A stretch of 64,000 bases of DNA from contig JAGKQI010000009.1 in NCBI GenBank assembly GCA_018806915.1, positions 1 through 64,000 on the forward strand. Direction: 5' to 3'. Shown here piece after piece: positions 1-10,690 of this stretch. How positions within the stretch are numbered: the first letter of the stretch is position 1; each line of letters starts with the position of its first letter. The DNA comes from Phytophthora colocasiae (lineage: Eukaryota; Oomycota; Peronosporomycetes; Peronosporales; Peronosporaceae). A program made the translations under genes and the position numbers. Under the pieces are notes generated by a model. That model was given only the letters and a program-made list of their open reading frames with translations. It was not told the origin of the DNA and ran no database searches.

Positions 1-427
1 GTCGCCGCTCAGACTCCCGTCGTTCGGCGTCGTGCTGGGGCCCGCGCCCCTGATCCTGCAAAGGCGGCGATCGCGTCCCCCACCGATAGCATCTCCGGTT
101 CCCCGATCGCAGGATGAACGATTTCGGCGTTCAGCCGCAAAATCTCCTCCGCTTGGTGCCGTCCCGCGAAGCGCTCACGATATCCTTCCATGTCGGATCG
201 CAACCGGCGAATCGGTGTCGTCCAGAGTGGTCCCGATCGCGACTCAAGGTCTCGCGCATCCGTTGGCTATGGGCCAGCCTCGCTTGCAAGGTGACCAGCT
301 CAGGGGTTTTACCCCTGGGGTTGAGGAAGCGGGAGGCCGTGGATCGGAGCGGATCGGAGCGGAGTGCTCGCTCGAGGGCGTCCTCGGCGTCAAGGGGGTG
401 CGTGAGGGAAAAGGCCGGATCGGACAT
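1..427 (-). pseudogene. 5' end of the G1 antisense ORF, leftmost G1 copy (broken, runs off the window)
   Basis: The minus strand encodes a protein matching the N-terminal coiled-coil part of the G1 antisense ORF at 24246-27110; shared stretches include the TPELVTLQARLAHSQRM-type segment and the RLNAEI segment. It starts at an ATG near 427 (MSDPAFSL), runs to about 131, then changes frame, so it is frameshifted. The strand is opposite to the LTR that follows at 548, the same arrangement as in the other G1 copies. The gene continues beyond base 1, so only about the first 140 residues are visible. Its function is unknown; a coiled-coil protein carried by the retrotransposon is the most that can be said. 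Confidence 0.7.
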
Positions 428-547
428 TTCGAAGAGAGTGGTGCAGCGCTTGAAACGACTTGGTGTTCCAGGTGAGTGAATGTGAAATAAACCCGAAGTG
501 AGCGCTGCGAGCCAGGTGGTGTCAACTTGCCCCGTGCGTGGGGCGGA
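428..547 (+). other. Spacer between antisense ORF and 3' LTR, with polypurine tract
   Basis: This 120-bp stretch separates the antisense ORF start from the LTR. It ends in a purine-rich run (GGGGCGGA) directly against the TGTGG of the LTR, as expected for the plus-strand primer of an LTR retrotransposon. The equivalent position in the other G1 copies has GGGGGCGGA at 44168-44176 and at 24162-24170 (minus). No other gene is seen here. Confidence 0.7.
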
Positions 548-1999
548 TGTGGTGGAAGCGGACGAAAATTTTTCCCGGAGAGGCGATGCTCCTTACGGCC
601 ACGAACCCACTGAATAGAGTCGGAACGAGCGACGAGGGGGACCGGTGATCGCCAGATCTGGGTCTGAATCACACGAAGGTACGATGGGTCCACGCCGGGA
701 ACAGGCAATGGAGACACCTGGCGAAGAAGCAGGTGGAGCGGGTGCTCCAGTGGGTGATCCGAATCCTGCCGTGGTGTTCGGGTGATCCGAGATACCTGCC
801 GGAGGAAAGAGAATGGGGAAATCGGGCGATGTTCTCGCTTGCGATCAAAACGTGATGACGGGTCCCCAAGTGAGCATGACTCAGCTTTACCCTGGCGCCC
901 TGAAGCCTGCTAACAGTATCACGATCTGCAACTTCCCCGGGCGGCGACGAAGCGAGGATCACGCAAGATCGCGCAATGATCCTCTCCCGTATAAGTACGA
1001 GATCAGCTCCGGATCGAAGGTCAACCCCAGGCGCGGCGCAGACTCTTCTTGTGGCCTGATCCGGATTCTATGAAGGATCACGCAAGCTGGATCAGGCAGT
1101 GATCAAGTCCCGATTAAGTACGAGATCAAGCTCCGGTTAAGTGCGAGATCAAGCTTCGGTTAAGTGCGAGATCAAGCTCCGGTTAAGTGCGAGATCAAGC
1201 TTCGGTTAAAATCAAGATCAAGCTTCGGTTAAGTACGAGATCAAGCTTCGGTTAAGTACGGAATCGGCTCAAGATCAGGGTTAGGGAACCAAGCTAGGGA
1301 TCAGCTATGTAGCCAGTGTCATGTGATCGTAGGATAGTAAATCAGGATGGGATTAGTAGGCATAGAATAACCATAAACAGACTCGAATTTGCCCTGAACC
1401 ACTCAAGTGTCTTCGCTACGCCTGGAACCGGGAACTACATTGGCCCTACAAGCGTCAGGAAGGTAAGGATACGTGACCTAGTATAGCGGTTAAGACTGGA
1501 TAATATATTGGCCAGCTTTGCCCTATCTAGTGAACTATCCTTTAAGTGCATACATCGGATCGGAAGGAATTGGTTGTTTAGCCTAAGGATCCCGTCGAAT
1601 CTCGCCCCCTCAAGACCCCCGCTATCGGAAGCGGGAAAACAACGAAAGGAAGGGACTGAATCCCGAACATTGGACTATTGGAAGACCTGGATCAAGAACC
1701 AGGCACCCGGATCAAGGCTCGAGAACTCGCCTACGACCGGGATCAACTACCCGAGGTGGAGTGAAGAACTTCCACGCCGCCTCAAACCCCTGCGTCACCC
1801 AAGACCTTCTTCTCGTCCCAAGACATCTTCAGAAGTCACCTGGAAGAGCGTAACCCGCCTACCGACGGGTACACAAGGTGAACACTACACGCAACAAGAT
1901 CACGGATCATCAGGGGACCCCTCCGTTAGTCGGTGTCTGGGCGCAAGTGGCGATCGCGATCGGCCTCAACCAGATTTTGGCCAGATCCGCTCCACCACA
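548..1999 (+). repeat. 3' LTR of the leftmost G1 element
   Basis: A 1452-bp LTR beginning TGTGGTGGAAGCGG and ending TCCGCTCCACCACA; the two ends are inverted copies of each other with TG...CA tips. It aligns along its length with the LTRs at 35387-36798 and 22777-24161 read on the other strand. It is the 3' LTR because a polypurine tract and the antisense ORF precede it and unrelated G3 sequence follows. It contains the 23-bp tandem repeats noted separately. The element's 5' part lies left of the window, so its target duplication cannot be checked. Confidence 0.9.
1105..1262 (+). repeat. 23-bp tandem repeats in a G1 LTR
   Basis: About six imperfect copies of a 23-bp unit (core GAGATCAAGCTTCGGTTAAG). 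The same array lies at 36131-36310 and 23511-23645 on the opposite strand with different copy numbers. Inside an LTR such arrays often act as enhancer-like or regulatory repeats, but no function is shown here. Confidence 0.8.
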
Positions 2000-2283
2000 A
2001 AACCTTCTCGCTGGGGGCAGCCTTCAACGTCGCGTGTCCGAGTTCGACACGCGAGACTGCATTACCAGTAGGACGCCCCGCGCCTACTGGTCCTTGGCGT
2101 TTTTGAACGCCTGCCCGCTGTGCACTTGCGTGCATAGTGACCGATGTTACCACACAGGTAACATCGAACCTTGACGTTCTTACGCTGCTGTTGACCAGCA
2201 GTCGTAGCACTCGAGAGTCCATAGGTTCCGGACCTCCTGTCTTCGCAACAGGACGCGCCGGCTTCGGCGCGTTCGCATGGAGT
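2000..2283 (-). pseudogene. G3 gag 3' part / gag-pol junction remnant
   Basis: No long intact frame. One minus-strand frame carries a PVGAGRPTG-type motif that also occurs at the gag-pol junction of G2 and G4, so this is probably the end of the G3 gag. Near 2141-2166 there is an imperfect palindrome of the GTTAC...GTAAC kind also seen at the LTR tips of this group. Confidence 0.5.
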
Positions 2284-3069
2284 TTAGCTGACGCCGGCTA
2301 AACTCCTCTTGCATCGCAGCAGGCTGATCGCCTCTTCGAGAGTATTCGGATACTCTCGGAAGAGATATGTTTTGACAGGACCATCTCGTAGTCCTTCATG
2401 AACGTGACGACCTTGGTCGCCTCGTCGATCGGGTTGGCCACTATGTTCGATACCAAGTATCGAGCACGCTGGGCAAAGAGTGTGAACATCATCCTTGCCC
2501 TGCTGCAGATCGAGAAACTCCGCTCTCTGATCTGAACTCGTTCTTCGGAGGCTCAAACGCAAGCTTGAGTTCCTCCTTGAACACCTCGTACGTGCTGAAG
2601 CACGTAGGATCTGAAGTCGGCGCCCATAGGCCCCAACTCCTCGCACGTCCGCCAAGACATGACATGGCGAACGCGACCTTCGACATCGGATCGACGATAC
2701 GTCGAGCCACAACGGCTGTGTCAAGTTCGACAAGCCAACGAAGGAGGGCTCGTCCTCCTTCCCCGTGTAGGTACTCACGTGGAGTTTCAACGACTCCACG
2801 CGTGGCTTCGGAGAAGCCACCGAGGCAGCAACATCCCGTTGCTCGCCAACAATGTACCCCAGAGCAACACCATGTTGCTCTGTCGGCGATAGCGTACGAA
2901 GCATCGTCGCTACCGCCGCCTCTCCAATGACTTGCGAAAGTCTTTGGATAGCTTCCCACTCTGGGTCCGACAGGTGGGCACAGTCCGTGCGCGTCACGGA
3001 CATGTGTGGGGTCCCAGTGGATCCCTGATTCATTGGGGAGTTCTCGACCCCGCGTTCGTATGACTCCAT
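2284..3069 (-). pseudogene. G3 gag, frameshifted
   Basis: Retrotransposon gag in at least three overlapping frames: 3069-2284 (start MESYERG), 2959-2489 and 2492-2298. Read across frames it has the usual order of this gag group: an N-terminal region, a segment resembling the G2 motif [16 protein letters not shown], a GGRARSWGLWAPT segment, and an FLDLQQGKDD motif analogous to [13 protein letters not shown] in G2. It would build the capsid of the transposition particle. The frameshifts make this copy non-functional. Family placement is firm; the exact number of lesions is uncertain. Confidence 0.75.
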
Positions 3070-3098
3070 ACGAACGAACTGCAGTCGGTCGTGGGACG

Positions 3099-3116
3099 GA
3101 CTACAAAGTGCTACCA
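3099..3116 (-). other. Primer-binding site of G3
   Basis: On the minus strand TGGTAGCACTTTGTAG follows the LTR after a 2-nt spacer. G2 uses the same TGGTAGCACTT start at its primer-binding sites, so both probably use the same tRNA primer. The tRNA was not identified. Confidence 0.65.
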
Positions 3117-3118
3117 GG

Positions 3119-3577
3119 TGTATTGGGTCTACCTAGACCTATTAGGTGGCGTACACGTGCGCTTACGTGTATGAGGAAGCGTGCAATTAGAATAGACTTA
3201 ATTTAAGTATACTTATTTAAATAAGTATAATTAAAATCAAATATAACTAAATTAAACTGCAAAATACCGTAAAATGAGAACAGTTATTGAATTTGGCATA
3301 ATCCAATTATGGACCTCCTAAAAGTGTTTGTTATCTATTTCTAAAGGGTCTGACAACGTTTGGTTGGCAGAAACTCTGCTCAGTGATTGGTAGAAATCCG
3401 TTACTTTCTACCAATAATATGCAAAATGCACACGAACCACCCAATAATGTGGTTCGCCCATGTATCCTTTGGTGTGTACAGCACACCAAGGTCTGAGGCC
3501 CATTTCAACCTCTAACAGTTATCCTAACTGTTAGAGTTACAAGTGGTACAACCACTTGTACGTGTAACCCGTTACAT
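3119..3577 (-). repeat. 5' LTR of G3
   Basis: A 459-bp LTR reading TGTAACGGGTTACACG... on the minus strand and ending ...CCCAATACA. The first 14 bases form a near-perfect palindrome shared with the G2 and G4 LTR tips. The interior is AT-rich (3190-3300), unlike the surrounding GC-rich sequence. It is placed by the adjacent primer-binding site and by the abrupt switch to G1 LTR sequence at 3578. Confidence 0.75.
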
Positions 3578-4496
3578 TGGTCGCATGGGAACGGTGGTCA
3601 AGTCCAGGAAGATCAAGACCTGGAATGTCGACGACACAGGCACGCGAGATCAAGTGGTGAAGGTTGCTGATCGAGATCATTGTTCAAGACGGTGGACCAA
3701 GATCGATGATCGAGATGGTTGATCGAGATCGGCAGATCGGTAGATCGAGATCGCGATCAGGGGTTAGGTGAGATCGAGATCGAAGATCGGAGGGGCAGCT
3801 GTGTAGCCGGATGTCAGGAAATCGTAGGATAGCGGATGAGGATGGGACTAGTAGACATAGGAATAATCATAAACAGACTCGAATTTGCCCTGAACCACTC
3901 AAGTGTCTTCGCTACGCCTGGAACCAGGAACTACATTGGCCCTACAAGCGTCAGGAAGGTAAGGATACGTGACCTAGTATAGCGGTTAAGACTGGATAAT
4001 ATATTGGCCAGCTTTGCCCTATCTAGTGAACTATCCTTTAAGTGCATACATCGGATCGGAAGGAATTGGTTGTTTAGCCTAAGGATCCCGTCGAATCTCG
4101 CCCCCTCAAGACCCCCGCTATCGGAAGCGGAAAACAACGAAAGGAAGGGACTGAATCCCGAACATTGGACTATTGGAAGACCTGGATCAAGAACCAGGCA
4201 CCCGGATCAAGGCTCGAGAACTCGCCTACGACCGGGATCAAGTACCCCGAGGTGGAGTGAAGAACTTCCACGCCGCCTCAAACCCCTGCGTCACCCAAGA
4301 CCTTCTTCTCGTCCCAAGACATCTTCAGAAGTCACCTGGAAGAGCGTAACCCGCCTACCGACGGGTACACAAGGTGAACACTACACGCAACAAGATCACG
4401 GATCATCGGGGGACCCCCTCCGTTAGTCGGTGTCTGGGCGCAAGTGGCGATCGCGATCGGCCTCAACCAGATTTTGGCCAGATCCGCTCCACCACA
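3578..4496 (+). repeat. 5' LTR of G1-host, right-hand part
   Basis: Continues a G1 LTR from the point matching 44566 in the 3' LTR to its end (...TCCGCTCCACCACA), followed at once by the gag ATG. The left 390 bp or so of the LTR lie beyond the G3 insertion and are not in the window. From 3578 to about 3860 it matches the element's own 3' LTR (with fewer GATC-rich repeats). From about 3860 onward it instead matches the LTR at 548-1999 almost exactly, so this LTR is a mosaic. Confidence 0.85.
3711..3775 (+). repeat. Short GATC-rich repeat in a G1 LTR
   Basis: A run of GATC-containing 8-mers (AGATCGGT-like). It is the contracted counterpart of the long array at 44697-44850 in the 3' LTR of the same element. 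Confidence 0.7.
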
Positions 4497-4516
4497 ATGG
4501 TGCGCGTGCCCAGATC
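4497..4516 (+). other. Primer-binding site overlapping the gag start (G1-host)
   Basis: TGGTGCGCGTGCCC begins one base after the LTR and includes the TG of the gag ATG. Its complement has the form of a tRNA 3' end: a T-arm strand, a CACGCGC acceptor strand, then A and CCA. The better preserved copy lies at 35386-35367 (minus). Confidence 0.65.
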
Positions 4517-4664
4517 TTCTGGTGACTTCGGATATCACCGTGAGCCCCAAGAAGATGTCAAGATTAAAGAAGAACAAGGGGAAGAAGTGCCTACGAAAGT
4601 TGGATCGACGGAGGCACCGATGAAAACAGAAAGATCCACAGATCAGCAGAGTTCTGGGAGGATC
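4497..4664 (+). pseudogene. G1-host gag, first segment (interrupted)
   Basis: The gag start, ATGGTGCGCGTGCCC, directly abuts the LTR. The reading frame matches the N-terminus of the intact G1 gag at 35386 (MVRVPGSSGDFGYHRES). It is cut after 4664 by the G2 element inserted at GGATC and resumes at 12270. Gag would form the particle and package the RNA; here it is split and frameshifted, hence dead. Confidence 0.85.
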
Positions 4665-5085
4665 TGCAGCGGGGCTGCGTAGGTGTGCACGGCACAGAGG
4701 AAGTTTAGTTGACTCGTAGAGTCCTGCTTGCAAGGCACTAGCCTTCGGTTCTATACAAGAACCAAGTAGTCCACTAAATACAGGACTCACAGAGTCAGTG
4801 TCCCTATAACAAAGGACTAACACTAACTATGTAAAATGCAAACTGATTTTTATTGACTTTATTGCCCTAATCCTAAATGTAACGGATTTAGTATCTAACA
4901 TACTAAATCCTAATCAAAATGCAACGTGAGGCTCTGAGGCCATCTACGTATCTACTCGTGTGTGCCACACCATTATGTACCCACATAAATGTATCATGAG
5001 TGTCACACACTATTATGTACCCACATAAATGTATCCACGTGTGTCACACACCAACGAGAAACATTCGTGTAACATCCCCGTTACA
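4665..5085 (-). repeat. 3' LTR of G2 minus copy
   Basis: A 421-bp LTR, TGTAACGGGGATGTTACACG... to ...GCTGCA on the minus strand. A purine-rich stretch (GGTGTGGGAGAG, minus, 5097-5086) sits directly upstream and serves as polypurine tract. It is nearly identical to 11847-12269. Confidence 0.9.
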
Positions 5086-5949
5086 CTCTCCCACACCAAG
5101 ATTCCGGATACCGTATCCGGAAAGTGTAAACACACGACGCGATTATCGGCCGATGGCCACGGCACCTTGCCTTGCGCGGACGGCGCTGTCTCTCGTGCGT
5201 GTTACACGCCTCCGTACGCGATGCCACTTGGTACACACTTGGGCCCAATGCTTACAAGCATAGGAGCCTACTGGCTCGAGTCAAGGGGCTCTACGGGCAT
5301 GGAAAGAAGGCCACAGGTGGCGTATCTATGATACTACTGGATCAGTGATCCACAGGGCAAGCCTTCCAAGCTACCAACGGTTCCACGAACCACACAGCAG
5401 TGGGGCCCACTCGCTTCACAGTTAATGAGACCCTCGGATGAGCACTGTGTGCAGGGCTTGATGCCCAAGTTGTCCTTGAAGCAGGCGCAAGCGCCACTAT
5501 GTGTCACAGACACTGTGTCTTGTGAATACACGTGCTCAGCACAGTCGTAGACACGACAACGAGCACCAGACAGCTAAGCTGTCGCTCAGGAGGAGCTTAC
5601 CTACCTCCTACTGCTATATGCAGCATGCGGGGTCAATGCATTGGCATCCCTGGCATCCACAGTGCCTCATGACATAGTCATACCCATTGATCGCTTCTAG
5701 CGTCAGGTGATCGGATAGAATCTGTTTCCATCACCACTTGTCACTTATACAGAACGTCATTAAGACGGTTGTTCATCACGAACCATCTTCGCTTCATGAT
5801 CGCGAAGCTCCGGGCCATAGGCCAGTGTTGTTAAAGGGTCATAGACCTTTGAAACACGCGCGCGAGGCGCATGTAGCTCTACTGCACTTGCAGTTTGAGC
5901 ATTCGATGCCATGTCGACGGCACCAACGTGCTCGCTGCAAGTATTGCAG
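5086..5949. other. G2 minus copy, region between chromodomain and 3' LTR
   Basis: In the other G2 copy the matching place (21046-22364) holds most of the antisense ORF. Here the sequence is different and shorter, without a long convincing frame on either strand, so the antisense gene has been deleted or replaced. Only its last part survives, inside the overlap at 6000-6395. Confidence 0.55.
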
Positions 5950-5999
5950 CTACGGGTCAGAGCCTGAGCTCAGCAACGACCCTGTGAACTCCCACCTTA

Positions 6000-6395
6000 G
6001 TGGGGAGGTGCTTGCACCGGCGACTCCGTCGCACCCCATCGGGCGGTCTGACACCGGGTGTGCCCGATCATACGCGTCAACGACGTCGGGGCAATCCTGC
6101 CGTAGTGGCACCTCAAACTCCCACGAGTTCTGTGAGTGAGGGTAACCTCGCCACTTCACCAGATACTGGTTGTGACCTTGGCGACGACGCCGCGCCATCA
6201 GGCGATCCACGTGATAGTGAAGCTCACCTTGCTCATCGAGCAGAGCAGGAGGAGGACGAGCGGTCGATGGGTTCTCGCGCTGCGAGTGTAGACGCGCTGC
6301 ATTGCTTGCAGACCCGCGTCGGCTCGGTGAAGGAGCACGACCACCACGTCGGTCATCCGACCCATCGCTTAGCGACTGGTCTCGAGGAGACCTAG
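6000..6395 (+). pseudogene. Remnant of the G2 antisense ORF, opposite the chromodomain
   Basis: The plus strand encodes a segment (QTPTSS..., ATSPDTGCD, GDDAAPSGDPR) that matches residues near the C-terminus of the antisense ORF at 22069-20669 (QTPTSFG, ATSPDTGFD, GGDAAPSGAPR). It lies antisense to the chromodomain part of this element's pol. Upstream parts are missing and the downstream coiled coil is out of frame. Protein-level similarity on this strand in two copies supports it, although the opposite strand is also coding, so similarity here is partly shared. Confidence 0.55.
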
Positions 6396-9300
6396 AGTCG
6401 CGGGGACCGGTCTGAGTCGCCTCTGGTGCTGCATCAGCGGGTCTATGACCTCGAGCATCACGTTGCTCCGGATTGACAAGACCTGTTGGTTCGGATGCAA
6501 CCACCTGTGGCTCTGCCACCTGCTGCCGTGCAGCCTTCGTCCGACTCGGCGCCAGCTCCTCAGAACTCACAAGCGCAGGGTCCCGATATGGCTTAAGCAA
6601 GCCCACGTAGAACACAGGATGTGTTCGCATACGCTTTGGCAAGTCAAGCGTGTATGCCAGGCCCTTCTTGGCCACGACCGTGAACGGTCCAATGAAGCGC
6701 GGCCGCAACTTCGTCTTGAAGACGGCTGACACTGCGTGTGTAGAGCAGGTTCTTAGCGTTTAATAAAACGTGGTCACCGTCCTTGAACTCCCACATGTTG
6801 CTTCTGCGCTTTGGTATCAGCTTGTTCCTTTTGAACATCTTGGCTTTCAGCCATTGCGTCACGCACACGGCGTAAGACGCTAAGCCTCATCGAGAGGAAG
6901 TCATCGACTTGCTTGCGAACAGCAAGGGGCTGACATCAGCAAGCTCGGAGTCGAGCGACGGCACAGCCTCTCCCCACCAAGCCCAAGGCTACCGCGTGGC
7001 GGAGTGAGGCAGGACGCGCGGATGCGCAAGGCCGTTCACGTAGAACGGGGTGAAGCCTGTCGAGGCATGCACCGCGTTGTTCATTGAGAACTCAACGAGA
7101 GGGAGCATAGCGCTCAACGCTTCGGCGTTTCAGCGCATACGCTGCGGAGGATGTCCTCTAGGACGCGGTTCACGCGTTCAGTCTGACCGTCGGTCTGCGG
7201 ATGATCCGCCGTGGACATGTCCGAGTCGAGTGCCAAGCACTTTGAAGACGGACGTCCAGAAGTGACCCGTGAAACGGGGGTCTCGATCCGAGACAATGGT
7301 CTCTGGCAGCCCATGCTGACGGAAGACCCGATCGATAAAGATCGTCGCTGTACCAGCGCCATCGACGGTGTCCGGCACAGCCGCTAGGTGAGCCATCTTG
7401 CTCAGACGGTCAACGAAGACCACAACGCCCGTGTTGCCTGCCGTATCCTTCGGCAGGCCAAACACGAAGTCCATACTCATGGACTGCCAACATCCAGAGG
7501 GTACAGGCAAGCTCGCCAAAGGCGCTGCCGCATGCGGCGAGGGTTTAACCCGCTGACACGTCTCGCACGTGTGCACATATGTGCTGACCCACTCTGTACA
7601 TCTTCGGCCACCAGTACATGGAGCTCACCGAGCCGTAGGTCTTCTCGCGACCGAGGTGGCCGCTTGTGGGCGTGTCGTGGGCCTCATGAGGATACGATAC
7701 TTCAGGTCCTCATCGTGAGGAACCACCACACGTGGTGGGTCATCCTGACCCGTGCTGTAGTACAGCAGACCGCCTCCCAGGCTATAGCGTTGGAGTCTCG
7801 CCTTTAGGCGTCGTGACAGAGTCACCTTTGAGTCCTTAAACTCATCGCTCCCTAGAGCTTGAAGCAGCGCGACACAAGAGGCGTCCTGAGCGTACGCTGC
7901 TCGAACCATGTCCGTCACGGACGACGTCACCGAGGTGACATGAGATAACTCATAGTCCGGGCGACGTGATAACGCGTCAGCGAGGCCGTTCTGCCTGCCA
8001 GGGCTTGTACTTCACCTCGAAGTTATACTCCGCAAAGAAGGAGAGCCATCGGGCCATCCTCTGCGAGAGGTGAGGCGACTGCGTCGCTGTGCGTAGTGAC
8101 GCATGATCCGTGTAGATCACAAACGGCTTGGAGCCGAGCAGGTGAACCCTGAATTTGACGAGAGCGTACTTCATCGCAAGTAGCTCCTTGTCATGAACTG
8201 GATAGTTCTTCTCAGCAGCCTTGAGCTGCCGAGACTCAAACGCAATGACGCGTTCGCGCCCGTCGGCGTCCGCTTGTAGCAAAGCACTGCCGATGGCAAA
8301 GTCCGAGGCGTCACAGACGACGATGAACGGACGATCGGGGTCTGGCAACGCCAGTATCGGTGCCTGAAGCAGGCTATCCTTGATACGAGTGAACGCACTC
8401 TCGTGCTCAGCACGCCATACCCATTCGGCATCGCTTCTTAAGGAGATCCGACGGTGGCCGAGCCAACTCAGCGTAGTTCTCGCTGTACTTGTGCAAGTAG
8501 TTGGCCAAGCCCAGCCACTTACGCAAGTCCTTCTGGTTCAAGGGAACCGGCCAGTCCACAATGGCCTTGACTTTTGCTGGATCAGCACGAAGGCCATGCT
8601 TCCCAATGAAGCACCCTAGGAAGGGGATTTCTTCCGCGCCAAAGACGCACTTGTCCGCGTTGGCGTACAACTTGTTGGTGCGCATGCACTCGAGCACTGC
8701 TCTCGTGGTCCACGTGTACCTCGACATCAGTCTTCCCGTGCTCAGCACGACTGTGGACGAACACATCGTCAAAGTACGTCTGTGCGAATGCCCGTAGGGG
8801 CCTGAACAACTGCGTCACTAGACGATTGAACGTTGCAGGCGCATTCGACAGCCCTTGGGGCATGACGAGCCACTCCCAGAGCATACCGCTCGGGGTGCTC
8901 ACCGCTGTAAGCGGAATATCACTGGCTCGCATGAGCAGCTGATAGTAGCCATCGACTAAGTCGAGCGCACTGTACATGGTGCAACCCACCATGTTGTTCT
9001 GAAGAACATCGCTTCCTAGGAATCGGCGTCTGCGCCGGAGATCGTGGCAGCGTTGAGCTTGTTAAAAGCGTGAACGATACGCCACTTGCCATTCGGCTTT
9101 CTGACACAGAACGTTGGCGCGGAGTGCGGAGACTTGCTCTCGCGCACGAGACCCGCCGCGTGCTTAGCACGGAAGAAGGCGTCAATGACGTCGCATTGCT
9201 CTTTAGGAAGAGGCCACTGCCGGGTCACGCAGTATTTAGTTCCGGGAACTAAGTCGATCTCGTGACGAACGCCTCGGTCAGGAGGCAGGCCACTCGGTGG

Positions 9301-9740
9301 TTCCTTTGAGACAACGTCTCCATATTCCTTCAGCAAGGAGGTAGAAGGGATCCGAGGGATTCTTGAGGATCTCCGATCCACTCCCTGGCGCTCAGCGCCT
9401 TCTTGACCTCGGCCAAGACGGACTCGTCAACGAGGGACGATGAGTTTAACTCCTCTTCAGGTCGAACGATGACCACCTCGGCGAGTTCGCCAGCCTTCAA
9501 GGCATCGCCAAAGTCGGCGAACGACATCTCTTCTAGCTCAAGGAGCTTGTCAACACTCGGCAGTCCGTCAGCAGGACGCTGCGCTTCGGCACTGCCGTCC
9601 ACTCCATCAACCAGAGTGTATAGCTGCCCACAGCCCTCCCGTGCGTTGACACTTGATGCTCACGGACGACTCAGACGCAGAGCGTCTCGCCCATAAGACG
9701 CTTACGACGTCGTCGCCTGGCCGACGAACGTCCACTCGAC

Positions 9741-10125
9741 GGAGTACGTGCCGCTGCACAGGTAATGGCCTTGCCCGGCCCAGTGTCAGTGACACTCCAG
9801 TGACTGACTCGGTCTACCGCCGACGTCACTAGACGGAGTACGTGCCGCCGCACGGAGTTTCGGCCCCTTCAGGCCCAGTGTCAGTGACACTCTGCGATCC
9901 ACTCGGTCGACGACCGATGCCACGCTCCAGCGGAGTACGTGCCGCTGCACAATCAATGACCGTAACAGGTCCAGTGTCAGAGACACTCAGCGATCGACTT
10001 GGTCCACGACCAGTATCACTCGACGGAGTACGTGCCGCCCCACAGTTCACGGCCTGGTAAGCGCCCGATGCCATCGGCATCCAGTGACAGTCCATGACCG
10101 GCGTCACTCGGCGGAGTACGTGCCG
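9741..10125 (-). repeat. Five linker repeats of about 93 bp in G2 pol
   Basis: The segment GGAGTACGTGCC recurs at 9741, 9835, 9932, 10025 and 10113 (spacings 94, 97, 93 and 88). On the minus strand each unit encodes a roughly 31-residue Ser/Arg/Thr-rich repeat (ARTPSS...GR.PS.SL.VSDTGP). The other G2 copy has three units at 17101, 17194 and 17287. The repeats lie between protease and RT. Confidence 0.8.
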
Positions 10126-10690
10126 CCCCACAGGGGTTACGTGAGCTTGCCCCACACGTTGACTCACTGTCAACCAGCGCTACGCGCTCAACAGGACTGC
10201 GAGTCCTCGCACTCAGTGCTGTCCACCAACTCGGACACACCGACTTCCAGCATCATAGCCGACTCGGCTTCGATGCTCGCGCCAATAGCGCTTCTGCTTC
10301 CTAGCAGATGTGGGTTCATGACTCGCCAAAGCTCCACTAGGAGAGAAGTGCGTAGCACCTAAGGTCTTCGACCTCCAATCAATCCATGGCTCGTGGCGCT
10401 CCAGCCACGCCATGCGCAAGGATGAGGTCGTACCTCGAATCCAGGTCCAGGACCAAGCAGCGCTCCACGCTATCGAAGTCCAAGAACTTCAGCCGCAGGT
10501 CCATGGGGACCTTGGCCACCGTGACACGGACGCCCGTCGCTAGACGGACTGTGACTGTGTCACCTCTTCGCGCTCGAAGCGCCTCAGCATATTGCTGACT
10601 ACCTTCAACGGTGGAGCGTCTGACGTAGTTGCCAGACGCCCCGAATCGATCAACACGATCCACGGCTTCTCAAAGCCCTCTCACGTCCCA

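Larger units (their letters stand above)
2000..3577 (-). mobile_element. G3 Gypsy element, 5' portion only
   Basis: A minus-strand Ty3/Gypsy fragment: LTR at 3577-3119, primer-binding site, then gag going left. At 1999/2000 it is cut by the 3' LTR of the leftmost G1 element, so its pol and 3' LTR lie outside the window. Its own right end (GTTACA at 3577) is joined to the middle of a G1 LTR: the sequence from 3578 matches 44566 onward. G3 therefore inserted into the 5' LTR of G1-host and was itself later invaded. Confidence 0.8.
5950..10690 (-). pseudogene. G2 pol (minus copy): protease-RT-RNase H-integrase-chromodomain, frameshifted
   Basis: Read from 10690 down. Aspartic protease region (10663-10213; GNYVRRSTVEG and LDSRYDLILAHG segments). 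Linker repeats (10125-9741). RT (9381-8407, with YFDDVFVHS near 8790). RNase H with CDASDFAIGSALLQ near 8310 and TDHASL near 8110. Integrase zinc finger and core (7930-7114, with SDRDPRF and TADHPQTDGQTERVN). Chromodomain at about 6270-6110 (HYHVDRL, LVKWRGYPHSQNSWE). At least eight short frames are needed, so this is a pseudogene. The enzyme would copy and integrate the element. Confidence 0.85.

Noticed and set aside
4740..5100. Possible AT-rich replication origin or promoter cluster
   Set aside because: The sequence is the G2 LTR, present four times in the window, and the AT-rich blocks are explained by LTR structure.
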